Source: Dyella sp. A6
GTDB lineage: Bacteria; Pseudomonadota; Gammaproteobacteria; Xanthomonadales; Rhodanobacteraceae
Reading direction: 5' to 3'
Assembly (NCBI RefSeq): GCF_036320485.1
Contig: NZ_CP132911.1
Coordinates: 2,976,001 to 3,040,000, forward strand
Length of the DNA: 64,000 nucleotides
The notes under the pieces are model-generated. The model made no database searches. It saw nothing but the letters and a program-made list of their open reading frames with translations, and had not been told where the DNA came from. A program made the translations under genes and the position numbers. Positions 8,851 through 17,504 of the stretch are shown in pieces; position 1 is the first letter of the stretch, and every line of letters begins with the position of its first letter.

Positions 8851-9466
8851 AGGGCCCGATGCAACGTTGCGGCTTGCGCGCCACCAGGTCGATCAGTGCC
8901 GACATGCCTTCATGTCCGCTGCCTTCGTGGATTTCGATGTCATAGCTCGCCAGATGTTCGATCTGCAGTGTTGCGAAGGCGTCCCGCAGCAGCGTCTCGG
9001 TATACAGATTGGCCAGGTCCGACGGGCCGCCCGTGCCGTAGCCGAGCTGCTCCGGGCGGTAACCCTCCAGCAACAGCACGCCGCCCGGCCTGAGCGCTGA
9101 GCAGATACCCTCGAACATCCGCTGGCGCAGGACCGGATCGGCGAACTGGACGAAGATCGCCGCGATCACGTCGAAGCGCTCGGTACCGAAATCCCACTGC
9201 GCCAGGTCGGCCTGCTCGTGGTGCAGGGTCACCCCGCGACTGTCCGCCAGCCGCCGGCTCTTGGCCAGCCCGGTCGCGGAGGCATCGACGGCCAGCACGT
9301 CCAGCCCCTGCTCGGCCAGCCAGACGCCATTGCGACCTTCGCCGTCGGCCACCGCCAGCGCCGTGCCGGCGGGCGGCAGGCGATGCCGCTGCGCAGCCAG
9401 GAAGGCATTCGGTGCCGTGCCGAAAAGAAACGCCTCGCCAGCGTAGCGCTCGTCCCAACGGTTCAT
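8849..9466 (-). CDS. Class I SAM-dependent methyltransferase
   Basis: 205 residues from the ATG at 9466 (MNRWDERYAGEAFLFG). The start resembles the TehB/thiopurine-methyltransferase-like group (WDERY, YxFGTAPN). Motif I is VADGEGRNGVWLA, followed by VLAVDAS (acidic residue for the SAM ribose), FDVIAAIFVQF (motif IV region) and LRPGGVLLLEGY. A soluble cytoplasmic enzyme with unknown substrate. It converges on metK and lies back to back with uup. Confidence 0.85.
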   Translation of the reverse strand: MNRWDERYAGEAFLFGTAPNAFLAAQRHRLPPAGTALAVADGEGRNGVWLAEQGLDVLAVDASATGLAKSRRLADSRGVTLHHEQADLAQWDFGTERFDVIAAIFVQFADPVLRQRMFEGICSALRPGGVLLLEGYRPEQLGYGTGGPSDLANLYTETLLRDAFATLQIEHLASYDIEIHEGSGHEGMSALIDLVARKPQRCIGP

Positions 9467-9543
9467 CGTTACGCTCCAGTCCAGGGGTCGCCATCTTAAG
9501 CCACGCGGACATACGCCACGTATGCCCGGCACGCGACAGCCCG

Positions 9544-9549
9544 TACAAT
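9544..9549 (+). promoter_or_regulatory. -10 element of uup, leaderless arrangement
   Basis: TACAAT ends six bases before the uup ATG, exactly as at dusB, so the transcript should begin at the start codon. No Shine-Dalgarno sequence is visible. A -35 element is not obvious. Confidence 0.5.
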
Positions 9550-9555
9550 GACGGC

Positions 9556-11442
9556 ATGTCCCTGATCCAGCTCCAGCACGTCGATTTCAGCATCGGCGGC
9601 CCTCTCCTGCTCGCGTCCGTCGACCTGTCGATCGAGGCGAACGAGCGCGTGTGCATCGTCGGTCGCAACGGCGAAGGCAAATCCACCCTGATGAAGCTGA
9701 TCGCCGGCGAGCTGAAGCCCGACGACGGCGAGATCCGCGTGCAGGGCGGCACCGTGGTCGCACGCATGGCGCAGGAGGTGCCGCAGGGCACCGCCGGCAG
9801 CGTATTCGACGTGGTGTCCGAAGGCCTGGGCGACCTGGGCCACCTGCTGGCGCGCTATCACCACCTGCTGGCCGAAGGCCTGCACCTGGACGGCGCGGTG
9901 GAGGAGCTGGGCGAGGTGCAGCAGCAGATCGAGGCGCAGCACGGCTGGGACCTGGATCGCCGCGTTGCCGACGTGATCGCGCGGCTGGAACTGCCTGGCG
10001 ACACCGACTTCGCCGCGCTCTCCGGTGGCATGAAACGGCGCGTGCTGCTGGCCCAGGCGCTGGTCCGCCAGCCCGACGTGCTGCTGCTGGACGAGCCCAC
10101 CAACCACCTGGATATCGAAGCGATCGACTGGCTGGAAGGCTTCCTCAAGTCGTTCGCCGGCAGCATCATCTTCGTCACCCATGACCGCGCCTTCCTGCGC
10201 GCGCTGGCCACGCGCATCGTCGAGATCGACCGCGGCCAGCTCACCGATTGGCCCGGCGACTACGACAATTACCTGCGCCGCCGCGAGGAACGCCTGCATG
10301 CCGAAGCGCAGGCCAACGCGCAGTTCGACAAGAAGCTGGCGCAGGAAGAAGTGTGGATCCGCCAGGGCATCAAGGCCCGGCGCACCCGCAACGAAGGCCG
10401 GGTGCGCGCACTGAAAGCGCTGCGCGTGGAACGCGCGCAACGGCGTGAGCTGTCCGGCAACGTAAAGATGACTGCCGCCGCGGCGCAGTCCTCGGGCAAG
10501 AAGGTGATCGACTTGGCCCACGTGCATCAGGCCTATGGCGGCCGCGTGCTGATCGACGACTTCACCGCCACGGTGATGCGCGGCGACCGCATTGGCATCG
10601 TCGGACCCAACGGCGCCGGCAAGAGCACCCTGCTGAAGATCATGCTGGGCGAGCTCAAGCCCGAGCGCGGCGAGGTGCAGCTGGGCACCAACCTTGAGAT
10701 CGCCTACTTCGACCAGCACCGGGCCCAGCTCGACGATCGCCTCAACGCGCTGGACAACGTGGCGCAGGGGCGCGAATACATCGAGCTGAACGGGCAGCGC
10801 AAGCACATCGTCGGCTACCTGCAGGACTTCCTGTTCTCGCCGGAACGCGCGCGTGCGCCGATCACCCGGCTGTCCGGCGGCGAACGCAATCGCCTGCTGC
10901 TGGCGAAGCTGTTCGCGCAGCCGTCGAACCTGCTGGTGATGGACGAACCCACCAACGACCTGGACGTCGAAACGCTGGAACTGCTGGAAGAGCTGCTCAC
11001 CGACTACCCCGGCACGCTGCTGCTGGTCAGCCACGACCGCGCCTTCCTCGACAACGTGGTCACCAGCACGCTGGTACTGGAAGGCGGCGGCCGGGTGGGC
11101 GAGTACGTCGGCGGCTACAGCGACTGGCTGCGCCAGCGGCCGGAGCCCGGTGCGACGACACCTGTCGCCAGCGCGACCACCGCTGCGCCTACGGCCACGC
11201 CGTCGGCTGCCGCTGCGGAACCGAAGCGCAAGCTCAGCTACAAGGAAACGCGCGAGCTGGAACAGCTGCCCGCCCGGATCGAACAGCTCGAGACCGAGAT
11301 CGCGCAGCGCAGCGAGGCCATGAACGACCCGGCCTTCTATCAGCAGGACAGCGACGGCATCGTTGCCGCCAACGAAGCGCTGGCGAAGCTGCAGTCGGAA
11401 CTCGACCAGGCCTATGCGCGCTGGAGCGAGCTGGACGGCTGA
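9556..11442 (+). CDS. uup: ABC-F family ATPase Uup
   Basis: 628 residues from the ATG at 9556. Two nucleotide-binding domains lie in one chain without membrane helices: Walker A GRNGEGKST and GPNGAGKST, signature LSGGMKRRV and LSGGERNRL, Walker B LLLDEPTNHLD and LVMDEPTNDLD. They are joined by the charged linker typical of ABC-F proteins (EEVWIRQGIKARRTRNEGRV). The last about 75 residues form the Uup coiled coil (KRKLSYKETRELEQLPARIE) after an alanine/threonine-rich spacer. ABC-F proteins act on the ribosome; Uup is linked to translation and to precise excision of transposons in E. coli. It is a single gene here. Confidence 0.95.
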   Translation: MSLIQLQHVDFSIGGPLLLASVDLSIEANERVCIVGRNGEGKSTLMKLIAGELKPDDGEIRVQGGTVVARMAQEVPQGTAGSVFDVVSEGLGDLGHLLARYHHLLAEGLHLDGAVEELGEVQQQIEAQHGWDLDRRVADVIARLELPGDTDFAALSGGMKRRVLLAQALVRQPDVLLLDEPTNHLDIEAIDWLEGFLKSFAGSIIFVTHDRAFLRALATRIVEIDRGQLTDWPGDYDNYLRRREERLHAEAQANAQFDKKLAQEEVWIRQGIKARRTRNEGRVRALKALRVERAQRRELSGNVKMTAAAAQSSGKKVIDLAHVHQAYGGRVLIDDFTATVMRGDRIGIVGPNGAGKSTLLKIMLGELKPERGEVQLGTNLEIAYFDQHRAQLDDRLNALDNVAQGREYIELNGQRKHIVGYLQDFLFSPERARAPITRLSGGERNRLLLAKLFAQPSNLLVMDEPTNDLDVETLELLEELLTDYPGTLLLVSHDRAFLDNVVTSTLVLEGGGRVGEYVGGYSDWLRQRPEPGATTPVASATTAAPTATPSAAAAEPKRKLSYKETRELEQLPARIEQLETEIAQRSEAMNDPAFYQQDSDGIVAANEALAKLQSELDQAYARWSELDG

Positions 11443-11473
11443 CCCACGCCTGGATCAGGCCGGTCGAATGAAC

Positions 11474-11505
11474 CGCCGCGCAGGCCCGGACGGACCTGCG
11501 CGGCG
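11474..11505. terminator. Candidate hairpin between uup and the xylose transporter gene
   Basis: A perfect 11-base inverted repeat (CGCCGCGCAGG at 11474-11484, its complement at 11495-11505) lies between two convergent genes. There is no T run on either strand, so it may stabilise the 3' ends rather than act as a classical terminator. Confidence 0.45.
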
Positions 11506-11509
11506 AGGC

Positions 11510-12943
11510 TCACATCTGCTCCAGTTCCTTGCCGCGCGTTTCCTTGACGTAGCGCAGCACGAATACCGTCGACAGCGCCGCCGCGACGGCATAGATGGCA
11601 TAGGTCGGCGCCAGCCCGATGCCGACCAGCAGCAGCGGGAAGGAAATGGTGATCGCGAAATTGGCGATCCACTGCGCGGCACCGGACACCGCCAGGCTGG
11701 AACCGCGGATCTGGTTCGGGAACATCTCGCCCAGCATCACCCACATCACCGGGCCCCAGGACATGTTGAAGAAGGCTACGTAGACGTTGGCGGCCACCAG
11801 CGCCACCGTCCCGATCGGCGACGGCAGCACGATCTTGCCGGCCGCATCGAGATGGGCATGTGCGAAGGCCCAGACCACGATCGCCAGCGCGACCGTCATG
11901 CCGAGCGAGCCGATCCACAGCAGCGGTTTGCGACCGATGCGGTCGACCAGCATCACCGTCACCAGGCACGCCGCGATGCTTAGCGCGCCCGACAGCACGT
12001 TGATCAGCAGCGCGTCGCTCTCGGAAAAGCCTACCGCCTGCCACAGCACCGCGCCGTAGTAGAACACCACATTGATGCCCACCAGCTGCTGCAGCACCGC
12101 CAGCCCGATGCCCACCCATACCACCGGATGAACCTTGCGCGTGGCCTTGTCGACCAGGTCGGACAGGCTGGGACGGTGACGGTCATGCGCCAGCGAGGCG
12201 CTGATCTCTTTCAGCTTGGCACCGGCCGAGGAGGCGCCGTACAGGCGTGCCAGCACCACCTCGGCCTCGGCGTCGCGCCGACGCATCGCCAGGAAGCGCG
12301 GGCTCTCCGGAATGAACATCAGCGAGCCCAGGAACAGCGACGACGGCAGCACCTGCATCCAGAACATCCAGCGCCAGGCGCTCTGTCCCAGCCACAGCAC
12401 CTCGGTCGACGAACCCGCCGCACGTGCCAGCAGATAGTTGCTGAGGAATGCGCAGAACAGGCCGCTGATGATCGCCACCTGCTGCACCGTGGCCAGACGC
12501 CCGCGGTAGCGCGAAGGCGCCACCTCGGCGATATAGGCGGGAGCGATCACGCTGGCGGCACCCACCGCGAAACCGCCGGTCAAGCGCGACGCCACGAAAA
12601 ACTCCACCGCATGCGCGGCACCGGCACCCAGCGCCGACAGCAGGAACAGCATGGCGGCGGCGATCAGCACCGTGCGGCGTCCCTTGAGGTCGGCCGCACG
12701 GCCGGCGAAGAAAGCACCGATCGCGCAGCCCAGCAGCATCGAGGCCACTTCGAAGCCGATCTCCGCGGCGGTGGAATGGAAGGCCAGCTTGAGGCCGTCC
12801 ACGGTGCCGTTGATCACCCCGCTGTCGAACCCGAACAGGAACCCGCCCAGAGTCGCCACACAGCTGATCTGGACGATCAGCCGGGTGTTTTCCGTAGCCG
12901 ATGACATCCCGGTGTCATCGAGTGCCGCACTGTACATTTCCAC
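11510..12943 (-). CDS. MFS sugar:H+ symporter, probably D-xylose (XylE-like)
   Basis: 477 residues with twelve membrane segments and the sugar-porter signatures: GGFLFGFDSGVI in helix 1, GRRTVL after helix 2, RGRLATVQQ, PESPRFLAMRRR, QQLVGINVVFYY in helix 7, DRIGRKPLL, and the terminal VKETRGKELEQM. It is 64 bases behind xylA and in the same direction, so it is the probable last gene of xylB-xylA-transporter; context makes xylose the likely substrate. The start at 12943 has an AGGGG sequence upstream; a second ATG at 12907 is possible. Confidence 0.85.
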   Translation of the reverse strand: MEMYSAALDDTGMSSATENTRLIVQISCVATLGGFLFGFDSGVINGTVDGLKLAFHSTAAEIGFEVASMLLGCAIGAFFAGRAADLKGRRTVLIAAAMLFLLSALGAGAAHAVEFFVASRLTGGFAVGAASVIAPAYIAEVAPSRYRGRLATVQQVAIISGLFCAFLSNYLLARAAGSSTEVLWLGQSAWRWMFWMQVLPSSLFLGSLMFIPESPRFLAMRRRDAEAEVVLARLYGASSAGAKLKEISASLAHDRHRPSLSDLVDKATRKVHPVVWVGIGLAVLQQLVGINVVFYYGAVLWQAVGFSESDALLINVLSGALSIAACLVTVMLVDRIGRKPLLWIGSLGMTVALAIVVWAFAHAHLDAAGKIVLPSPIGTVALVAANVYVAFFNMSWGPVMWVMLGEMFPNQIRGSSLAVSGAAQWIANFAITISFPLLLVGIGLAPTYAIYAVAAALSTVFVLRYVKETRGKELEQM

Positions 12944-13006
12944 GCGTGGACCCCTCTTGTGATGCTGCTGGCGTTGCCGCTGGATACCCCCGGCAACCCG
13001 GACCGG

Positions 13007-14347
13007 TCAGGCCCGGATCAGATACTGGTTGAGCAGGTTCTCGTAACGCTCCTGCTTGCCGCTGCGCTGTGCCGGCTCGCCATGGCCGAGCGCATAGGTG
13101 CGCAGATCATCCAGGCCCAGCTTGCCCTGTGCAAACGCCAGCCCCTCGCCCGAATCGAAGGTGGCATAGCGATCCTTCCGCCAGCCTTCCAGCGGCGACT
13201 GTGTCAGCAGTGCGTGCGCCACTTCCAGACCACGCGCGAACGAGTCCATGCCGCCGATGTGGGCGATGAACAGGTCTTCCGCGTCGGTCGACTCGCGCCG
13301 CACCTTGGCATCGAAATTCAGGCCGCCCGGCTCCAGCCCGCCCTGCCGCAGCACCACCAGCATGGCGCCCACGGTGTCGTAGAGATCGCTCGGGAACTGG
13401 TCGGTATCCCAGCCGTTTTGCGCATTGCCGCGGTTGGCATCGATGCTGCCCAGCAGGCCGTGGTCCGAGGCCACCTGCAGGTCGTGCTCGAAGGTGTGGC
13501 CGGACAGCGTGGCGTGGTTCGCCTCGATGTTGAGCTTGAAGTCCTTGTCGAGGCCGTGCTGCTTCAGGAAACCGACCACGGTCGACGAGTCGAAGTCGTA
13601 CTGGTGGTTCATCGGCTCCATCGGCTTGGGCTCGATCAGGAAGTTGCCCTTGAAGCCGATGCTGCGACCGTAGTCGCGGGCCGCTGTGAGGAATCGCGCG
13701 AAATGGTCGAGCTCGCGCTTCATCTGGGTGTTGTGCAGCGACGCGTAGCCTTCGCGGCCGCCCCAGAACACGTAGTTGCCGCCACCGAGCTCGACAGTCG
13801 CTTCCAGCGCCGCGCGCACCTGCACCGCGGCACGGGCCACCACGGCGAAGTCGGGGTTGGTCGCCGCGCCATTCATGTAACGCGGGTGGGCGAACAGGTT
13901 GGCGGTGCCCCACAGCAGCTTCATGCCGGTGGCCTGCTGGCGCTCCTTGGCCATCCCGACCAGCTGCTTCAGCTGGCGCTCGTAGGTGGCGATGTCGTCA
14001 TCGTCCGGCGCCATGTCGATGTCATGGAAGCAGTAGTAAGGCACACCGAGCTTGGTGAAGAACTCGAAGGCGGCATCCATGCGTGCCTCGGCGCGCGCCA
14101 TCGGCGTCGCCGGCACGTCCCATGGATAACGTCGGGTGCCGGGGCCAAACGGGTCGTGGCCGGCATTGCAGAAGGAGTGCCAGTAGCACACCGCGAAACG
14201 CAGGTGCTCGGCCATGGTCTTGTCGCCGATCTTCTTCTTCGCGTCGTAGTACTTGAAGGACAGCGGGTTGTCCGACGCCGGACCTTCATAGGGAATGGAG
14301 CCGATGCCGCCGAAATATTCTTGCTTGCCGATGAAGGGAGTTGTCAT
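13007..14347 (-). CDS. xylA: Xylose isomerase
   Basis: 446 residues, normal for class II xylose isomerases. It converts D-xylose to D-xylulose in the cytoplasm. Conserved parts: [11 protein letters not shown] (catalytic histidine near residue 103 and its aspartate), [36 protein letters not shown] (metal-binding glutamate and the catalytic lysine), [26 protein letters not shown] and FDAKVRRES. The ATG at 14347 has GAGGA about nine bases upstream. The frame continues upstream, but the ribosome binding site supports this start. It follows xylB with a 41-base gap. Confidence 0.96.
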   Translation of the reverse strand: MTTPFIGKQEYFGGIGSIPYEGPASDNPLSFKYYDAKKKIGDKTMAEHLRFAVCYWHSFCNAGHDPFGPGTRRYPWDVPATPMARAEARMDAAFEFFTKLGVPYYCFHDIDMAPDDDDIATYERQLKQLVGMAKERQQATGMKLLWGTANLFAHPRYMNGAATNPDFAVVARAAVQVRAALEATVELGGGNYVFWGGREGYASLHNTQMKRELDHFARFLTAARDYGRSIGFKGNFLIEPKPMEPMNHQYDFDSSTVVGFLKQHGLDKDFKLNIEANHATLSGHTFEHDLQVASDHGLLGSIDANRGNAQNGWDTDQFPSDLYDTVGAMLVVLRQGGLEPGGLNFDAKVRRESTDAEDLFIAHIGGMDSFARGLEVAHALLTQSPLEGWRKDRYATFDSGEGLAFAQGKLGLDDLRTYALGHGEPAQRSGKQERYENLLNQYLIRA

Positions 14348-14388
14348 GGAATAGTTGTCCTCTGCGAGAAATTGCACCGCCATGGGGT

Positions 14389-15900
14389 TCAGTCCATCGC
14401 CCCGGTCGCCGACGGCCCCTGCTGCTGCAGGGCATCGAGCTGGGCGATATAGCGGCGGTAAGGCGCTTCGTATGACTGGACGCTGGCATGCACCGGCTGG
14501 GCCGCGCATGCCACGTCCATCACGACGTGCTCACCGGTGATTTCGGCGATGCCGACAGCATCGCCCTGATGACGGCGCCAGGCCCACAGCGCCTGCAGCG
14601 CGGCCCCCAGGGCCGCACCCTCGGTCTCCACGGGCGACTCCACCGGCAGGTCGAACACGTCGGCCACCATCTGGCGCCACGCGGCACTTTTCGCACCGCC
14701 GCCGGTGAGCCGCACGGCACTCGCCTGGAGGCCGGCGGCGCGCAGCGCGTCCAGCCCATAGCGGAGCGCGTAGGTCGCGCCTTCCATCGCGGCACGATAG
14801 AGATTGGCGCGGGTGAAGTTGTCCGGGTCCATGCCGTGCAGGCTGGCGCGTGCCTCGGGTAGATTCGGCGTGCGCTCGCCGTTGAAGAACGGCAGCATGG
14901 TCAGCCCGCCCGCACCCGGCTCGGACTGCCCGATCAGGGCCTCGCCCTCGCGGGGATCGAAGCCGAGCGCGTGGGCGACGCGACCGGTCGCCACCGTGCA
15001 GTTCATCGTGCAGATCAGCGGCAGCCAGCTGCCGGTGGACGAACAGAACGCTGCCCACAGGCCCTCATCACTGACGATCGGCCGGTCCGCACAGGCGAAC
15101 AGGGTGCCCGAGGTCCCCAGGCTCACGCTGAGCGTGCCGGGCGCCACGTTGCCGGTACCGATCGCCGCCATCATGTTGTCGCCGCCACCGGCCGACACGC
15201 GTACCGTGCGCGGCAGGCCCAGGGCGTCGGCGATATCCGCCGCGATCGGCACACTGGCATCGGCCGCCAGCAACGGCGGCAGGCATGCCGAAAGATCGCG
15301 GTCCGCGTCGGTGGCCGCCAGCATCGGGGCGGACCAGTCACGCGACCGCACGTCGAGCCAGCCGGTGCCCGATGCGTCGCCGCACTCCATCCAGCGTTCG
15401 CCGGTGAGCCAGAAATTCACGTAGTCGTGCGGCAGCAGGATGCTGGCGAGTCGCCGGTAGACATCCGGGCGATGCTTGCGCGTCCATGGCAGTTTCGACG
15501 CGGTATAGCCCGCCAGCACCGGGTTGCCGGCCTGGGCGATGCACTGCGCGGCACCGCCGGCCGCCGCCATGATCTCGCCGCACTCGCGCCAGGTGCTGGT
15601 ATCGCACCACAGCTTGGCCGGAGCCAGCACCTCGCCGGCCGCGTCCAGCGGGACAAAACCATGCTGCTGACCCGATACGCCCAGCGCGGCGACACGCCCG
15701 CGCAACGCGGGTTCCAGCTCGGCGAAGCACTGACGGATCGCGTCGATCCACCACTCCGGCTGCTGCTCGCGGCTGCCATCGGCTTCGGCGGTCAGCGGCA
15801 GCGGACGGCTATGCACCGCCAGCATCGAGCGGCAGGCGGCATCGTAGGCGACCAGCTTGACGCTCTGCGTACCGACATCGAGTCCGACAACGACGCTCAT
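14389..15900 (-). CDS. xylB: Xylulokinase
   Basis: 503 residues from [20 protein letters not shown]-family kinase that phosphorylates D-xylulose to xylulose 5-phosphate for the pentose phosphate pathway. Visible motifs: [10 protein letters not shown] (phosphate 1), [36 protein letters not shown] (which includes the catalytic aspartate), SLGTSGTLF (phosphate 2) and [15 protein letters not shown] (adenosine site). It is the first gene of xylB-xylA-transporter, divergent from xylR, and probably controlled from the repeat-rich region 16113-16184. A start four codons upstream (15912) is possible. Confidence 0.95.
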   Translation of the reverse strand: MSVVVGLDVGTQSVKLVAYDAACRSMLAVHSRPLPLTAEADGSREQQPEWWIDAIRQCFAELEPALRGRVAALGVSGQQHGFVPLDAAGEVLAPAKLWCDTSTWRECGEIMAAAGGAAQCIAQAGNPVLAGYTASKLPWTRKHRPDVYRRLASILLPHDYVNFWLTGERWMECGDASGTGWLDVRSRDWSAPMLAATDADRDLSACLPPLLAADASVPIAADIADALGLPRTVRVSAGGGDNMMAAIGTGNVAPGTLSVSLGTSGTLFACADRPIVSDEGLWAAFCSSTGSWLPLICTMNCTVATGRVAHALGFDPREGEALIGQSEPGAGGLTMLPFFNGERTPNLPEARASLHGMDPDNFTRANLYRAAMEGATYALRYGLDALRAAGLQASAVRLTGGGAKSAAWRQMVADVFDLPVESPVETEGAALGAALQALWAWRRHQGDAVGIAEITGEHVVMDVACAAQPVHASVQSYEAPYRRYIAQLDALQQQGPSATGAMD

Positions 15901-16262
15901 GCCGCCGGCCACGCCTGTCCGTGGGTGGCAGCGCCCGCCGCAGATTTCGGGTACGTGGTCGAACCGTTCAAGACACCTGGCCCTTTCAGGATCCTCGCGA
16001 TGCCCTGCTTGCCAGCATGCCGGCCGTCATCGGGTATCGCCATTCCGGGAATATCGCGGCATCGGGAGAAGCCGCCGCCTGCGGAAGGATCAGGTCCGTT
16101 CCGTCGAAGCGATGCTGCAATCGGGGCCCGCATGCCGCAATTGCGAAATCCACCATTGCGGCACGTCATTTTCCGTGCCGCAATGCCGCATGTGCCTAAG
16201 CTCTACAGCAGGTATTGTCCGTGCGTATAGACAGATATCGATTGGCAAGGCACTGGTATTCC
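15901..16262. promoter_or_regulatory. Divergent xylB/xylR control region
   Basis: This 362-base gap between divergent genes contains no credible coding sequence. Its right half carries the phased half-sites described separately (16113-16184) and the CAATTGCGAAAT element at 16138-16149. No confident -35/-10 pair could be assigned on either strand. Confidence 0.6.
16113..16184. promoter_or_regulatory. Candidate XylR operator array: four phased TGCCGCAAT half-sites
   Basis: TGCCGCAAT occurs at 16133-16141 and 16176-16184, and as its complement ATTGCGGCA at 16155-16163. A near copy, TGCTGCAAT, lies at 16113-16121. The starts are 20, 22 and 21 bases apart, that is, on the same face of the helix at two-turn steps. 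AraC-family activators such as XylR bind repeated half-sites with such phasing, so this is the likely control site for both xylB and xylR. Confidence 0.55.
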
Positions 16263-17504
16263 ATGGCTTCACCACATCGCATCGCCCTGCTTTTCAATGC
16301 CAACAAGGTTTACGACCGCAACGTCCTTACCGGCATCGGGCAATACCTTAAATCCACTCGTGTGGAGTGGGACCTCTTCATGGAGGAGGATTTCCGCTGC
16401 CGCACGCTGGGCATCCACCACTGGCGCGGCGACGGCATCATTGCCGATTTCGACGATCCGGTCGTGGTCGAAACGCTTTCCGGCATGCCCCTGCCGGTGG
16501 TCGCGGTAGGCGGCTCGTATGCCGACCCCAGGCAGTACCCCGAAAACATCCCGTATGTGGGCACTGACAACGCCAAGCTGGTGCGGCTTGCCTACGATCA
16601 CCTGATCGACCAGGGCCTGCAGCGCTTCGCCTTCTACGGCCTGCCTCCAGCACCCGGCAACCGCTGGGCCATGGAGCGCGAGCAGGCATTCCTGGACATG
16701 ACCCGCGCCGACCGGCTCGACGCACTGGTGTACCGCGGCTCGCCCACAAGCGCAGGTGGCTGGGGCGTGGCCCAGCAGGCAATGGTGGCGTGGGTGCGCT
16801 CGCTGCCCAAACCCATCGGCATCATCGCGGTCACCGACGCGCGCGCGCAGCAGCTGCTGCAGGCCTGCGTGGTGGCCGACGTGGCGGTTCCCGCACAGAT
16901 CGCTGTAGTCGGCATCGACAACGATCCGATGGCGCAGCTGCTCAGCCGCATCGCGCTGACTTCGGTGCTGCAGGGCGCGGAAGAAATGGGCCACACCGCC
17001 GCTCAGCTGCTGCACCAGATGCTGCATGGCGGCCGTGTTTCGCAGACCCGCATCATCGTGCCGCCGAAAGGCATCAACGTGCAGGCCAGCAGCCAGCACC
17101 AGCCGCTGAAGAGCCCGCACGTGATGCGCGCGCTGCACTACATCCGGCATTACGCCTGCCTGGGCATCAAGACCGACCAGGTGGCCGACTATGTCGGCGT
17201 GTCGCGCACCCTGCTTGAGGAACACTTCAAGCGCGAGACCCGGCAGACGGTGCACCAGGCCATCCTGCGGCACAAGCTGGAAACCGCGCAGAAAATGCTG
17301 GTCAATGACGCGGTTCCGCTGGCCGACGTGGCCGTGCAGAGCGGCTTCACCTCGCTGCAGTACATGTACGCGGTATTCCGTCGCGAACTGGGCTGCACGC
17401 CGCGGCAATATGCCGAGCAGAACGGCAGCGACCACGATCTGCCGCCCGCCCGGCAAGCACCGGACGGGCGGCGGCAAGGTGCCTCAGAGCTTCACGCTGA
17501 CTAG
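16263..17504 (+). CDS. xylR: Xylose-responsive AraC-family activator
   Basis: 413 residues from MASPHRIALLFNANKVYDR, slightly longer than E. coli XylR (392). The N-terminal about 280 residues form a periplasmic-binding-protein-like sugar domain (AVVGIDNDPMAQLLSRIALTSV is typical of LacI-type cores). The C-terminal about 100 residues carry two AraC helix-turn-helix motifs (DQVADYVGVSRTLLEEHFKRE; PLADVAVQSGFTSLQYMYAVFRRE). D-xylose is the expected inducer. The gene is divergent from xylB, and its last 21 bases overlap the end of the convergent GH31 gene. A start at 16215 would add 16 residues without homology. It may also control the xyloglucan operon, because a shared element occurs in both promoter regions. 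Confidence 0.92.
   Translation: MASPHRIALLFNANKVYDRNVLTGIGQYLKSTRVEWDLFMEEDFRCRTLGIHHWRGDGIIADFDDPVVVETLSGMPLPVVAVGGSYADPRQYPENIPYVGTDNAKLVRLAYDHLIDQGLQRFAFYGLPPAPGNRWAMEREQAFLDMTRADRLDALVYRGSPTSAGGWGVAQQAMVAWVRSLPKPIGIIAVTDARAQQLLQACVVADVAVPAQIAVVGIDNDPMAQLLSRIALTSVLQGAEEMGHTAAQLLHQMLHGGRVSQTRIIVPPKGINVQASSQHQPLKSPHVMRALHYIRHYACLGIKTDQVADYVGVSRTLLEEHFKRETRQTVHQAILRHKLETAQKMLVNDAVPLADVAVQSGFTSLQYMYAVFRRELGCTPRQYAEQNGSDHDLPPARQAPDGRRQGASELHAD

Noticed and set aside
11363..11983. Plus-strand frame over the end of uup and the transporter gene
   Set aside because: It crosses the uup stop in another frame and mirrors the transporter; no domain was recognised.
12959..14452. 497-codon plus-strand frame over xylA
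   Set aside because: It mirrors xylA exactly; xylA has all active-site motifs and a ribosome binding site.
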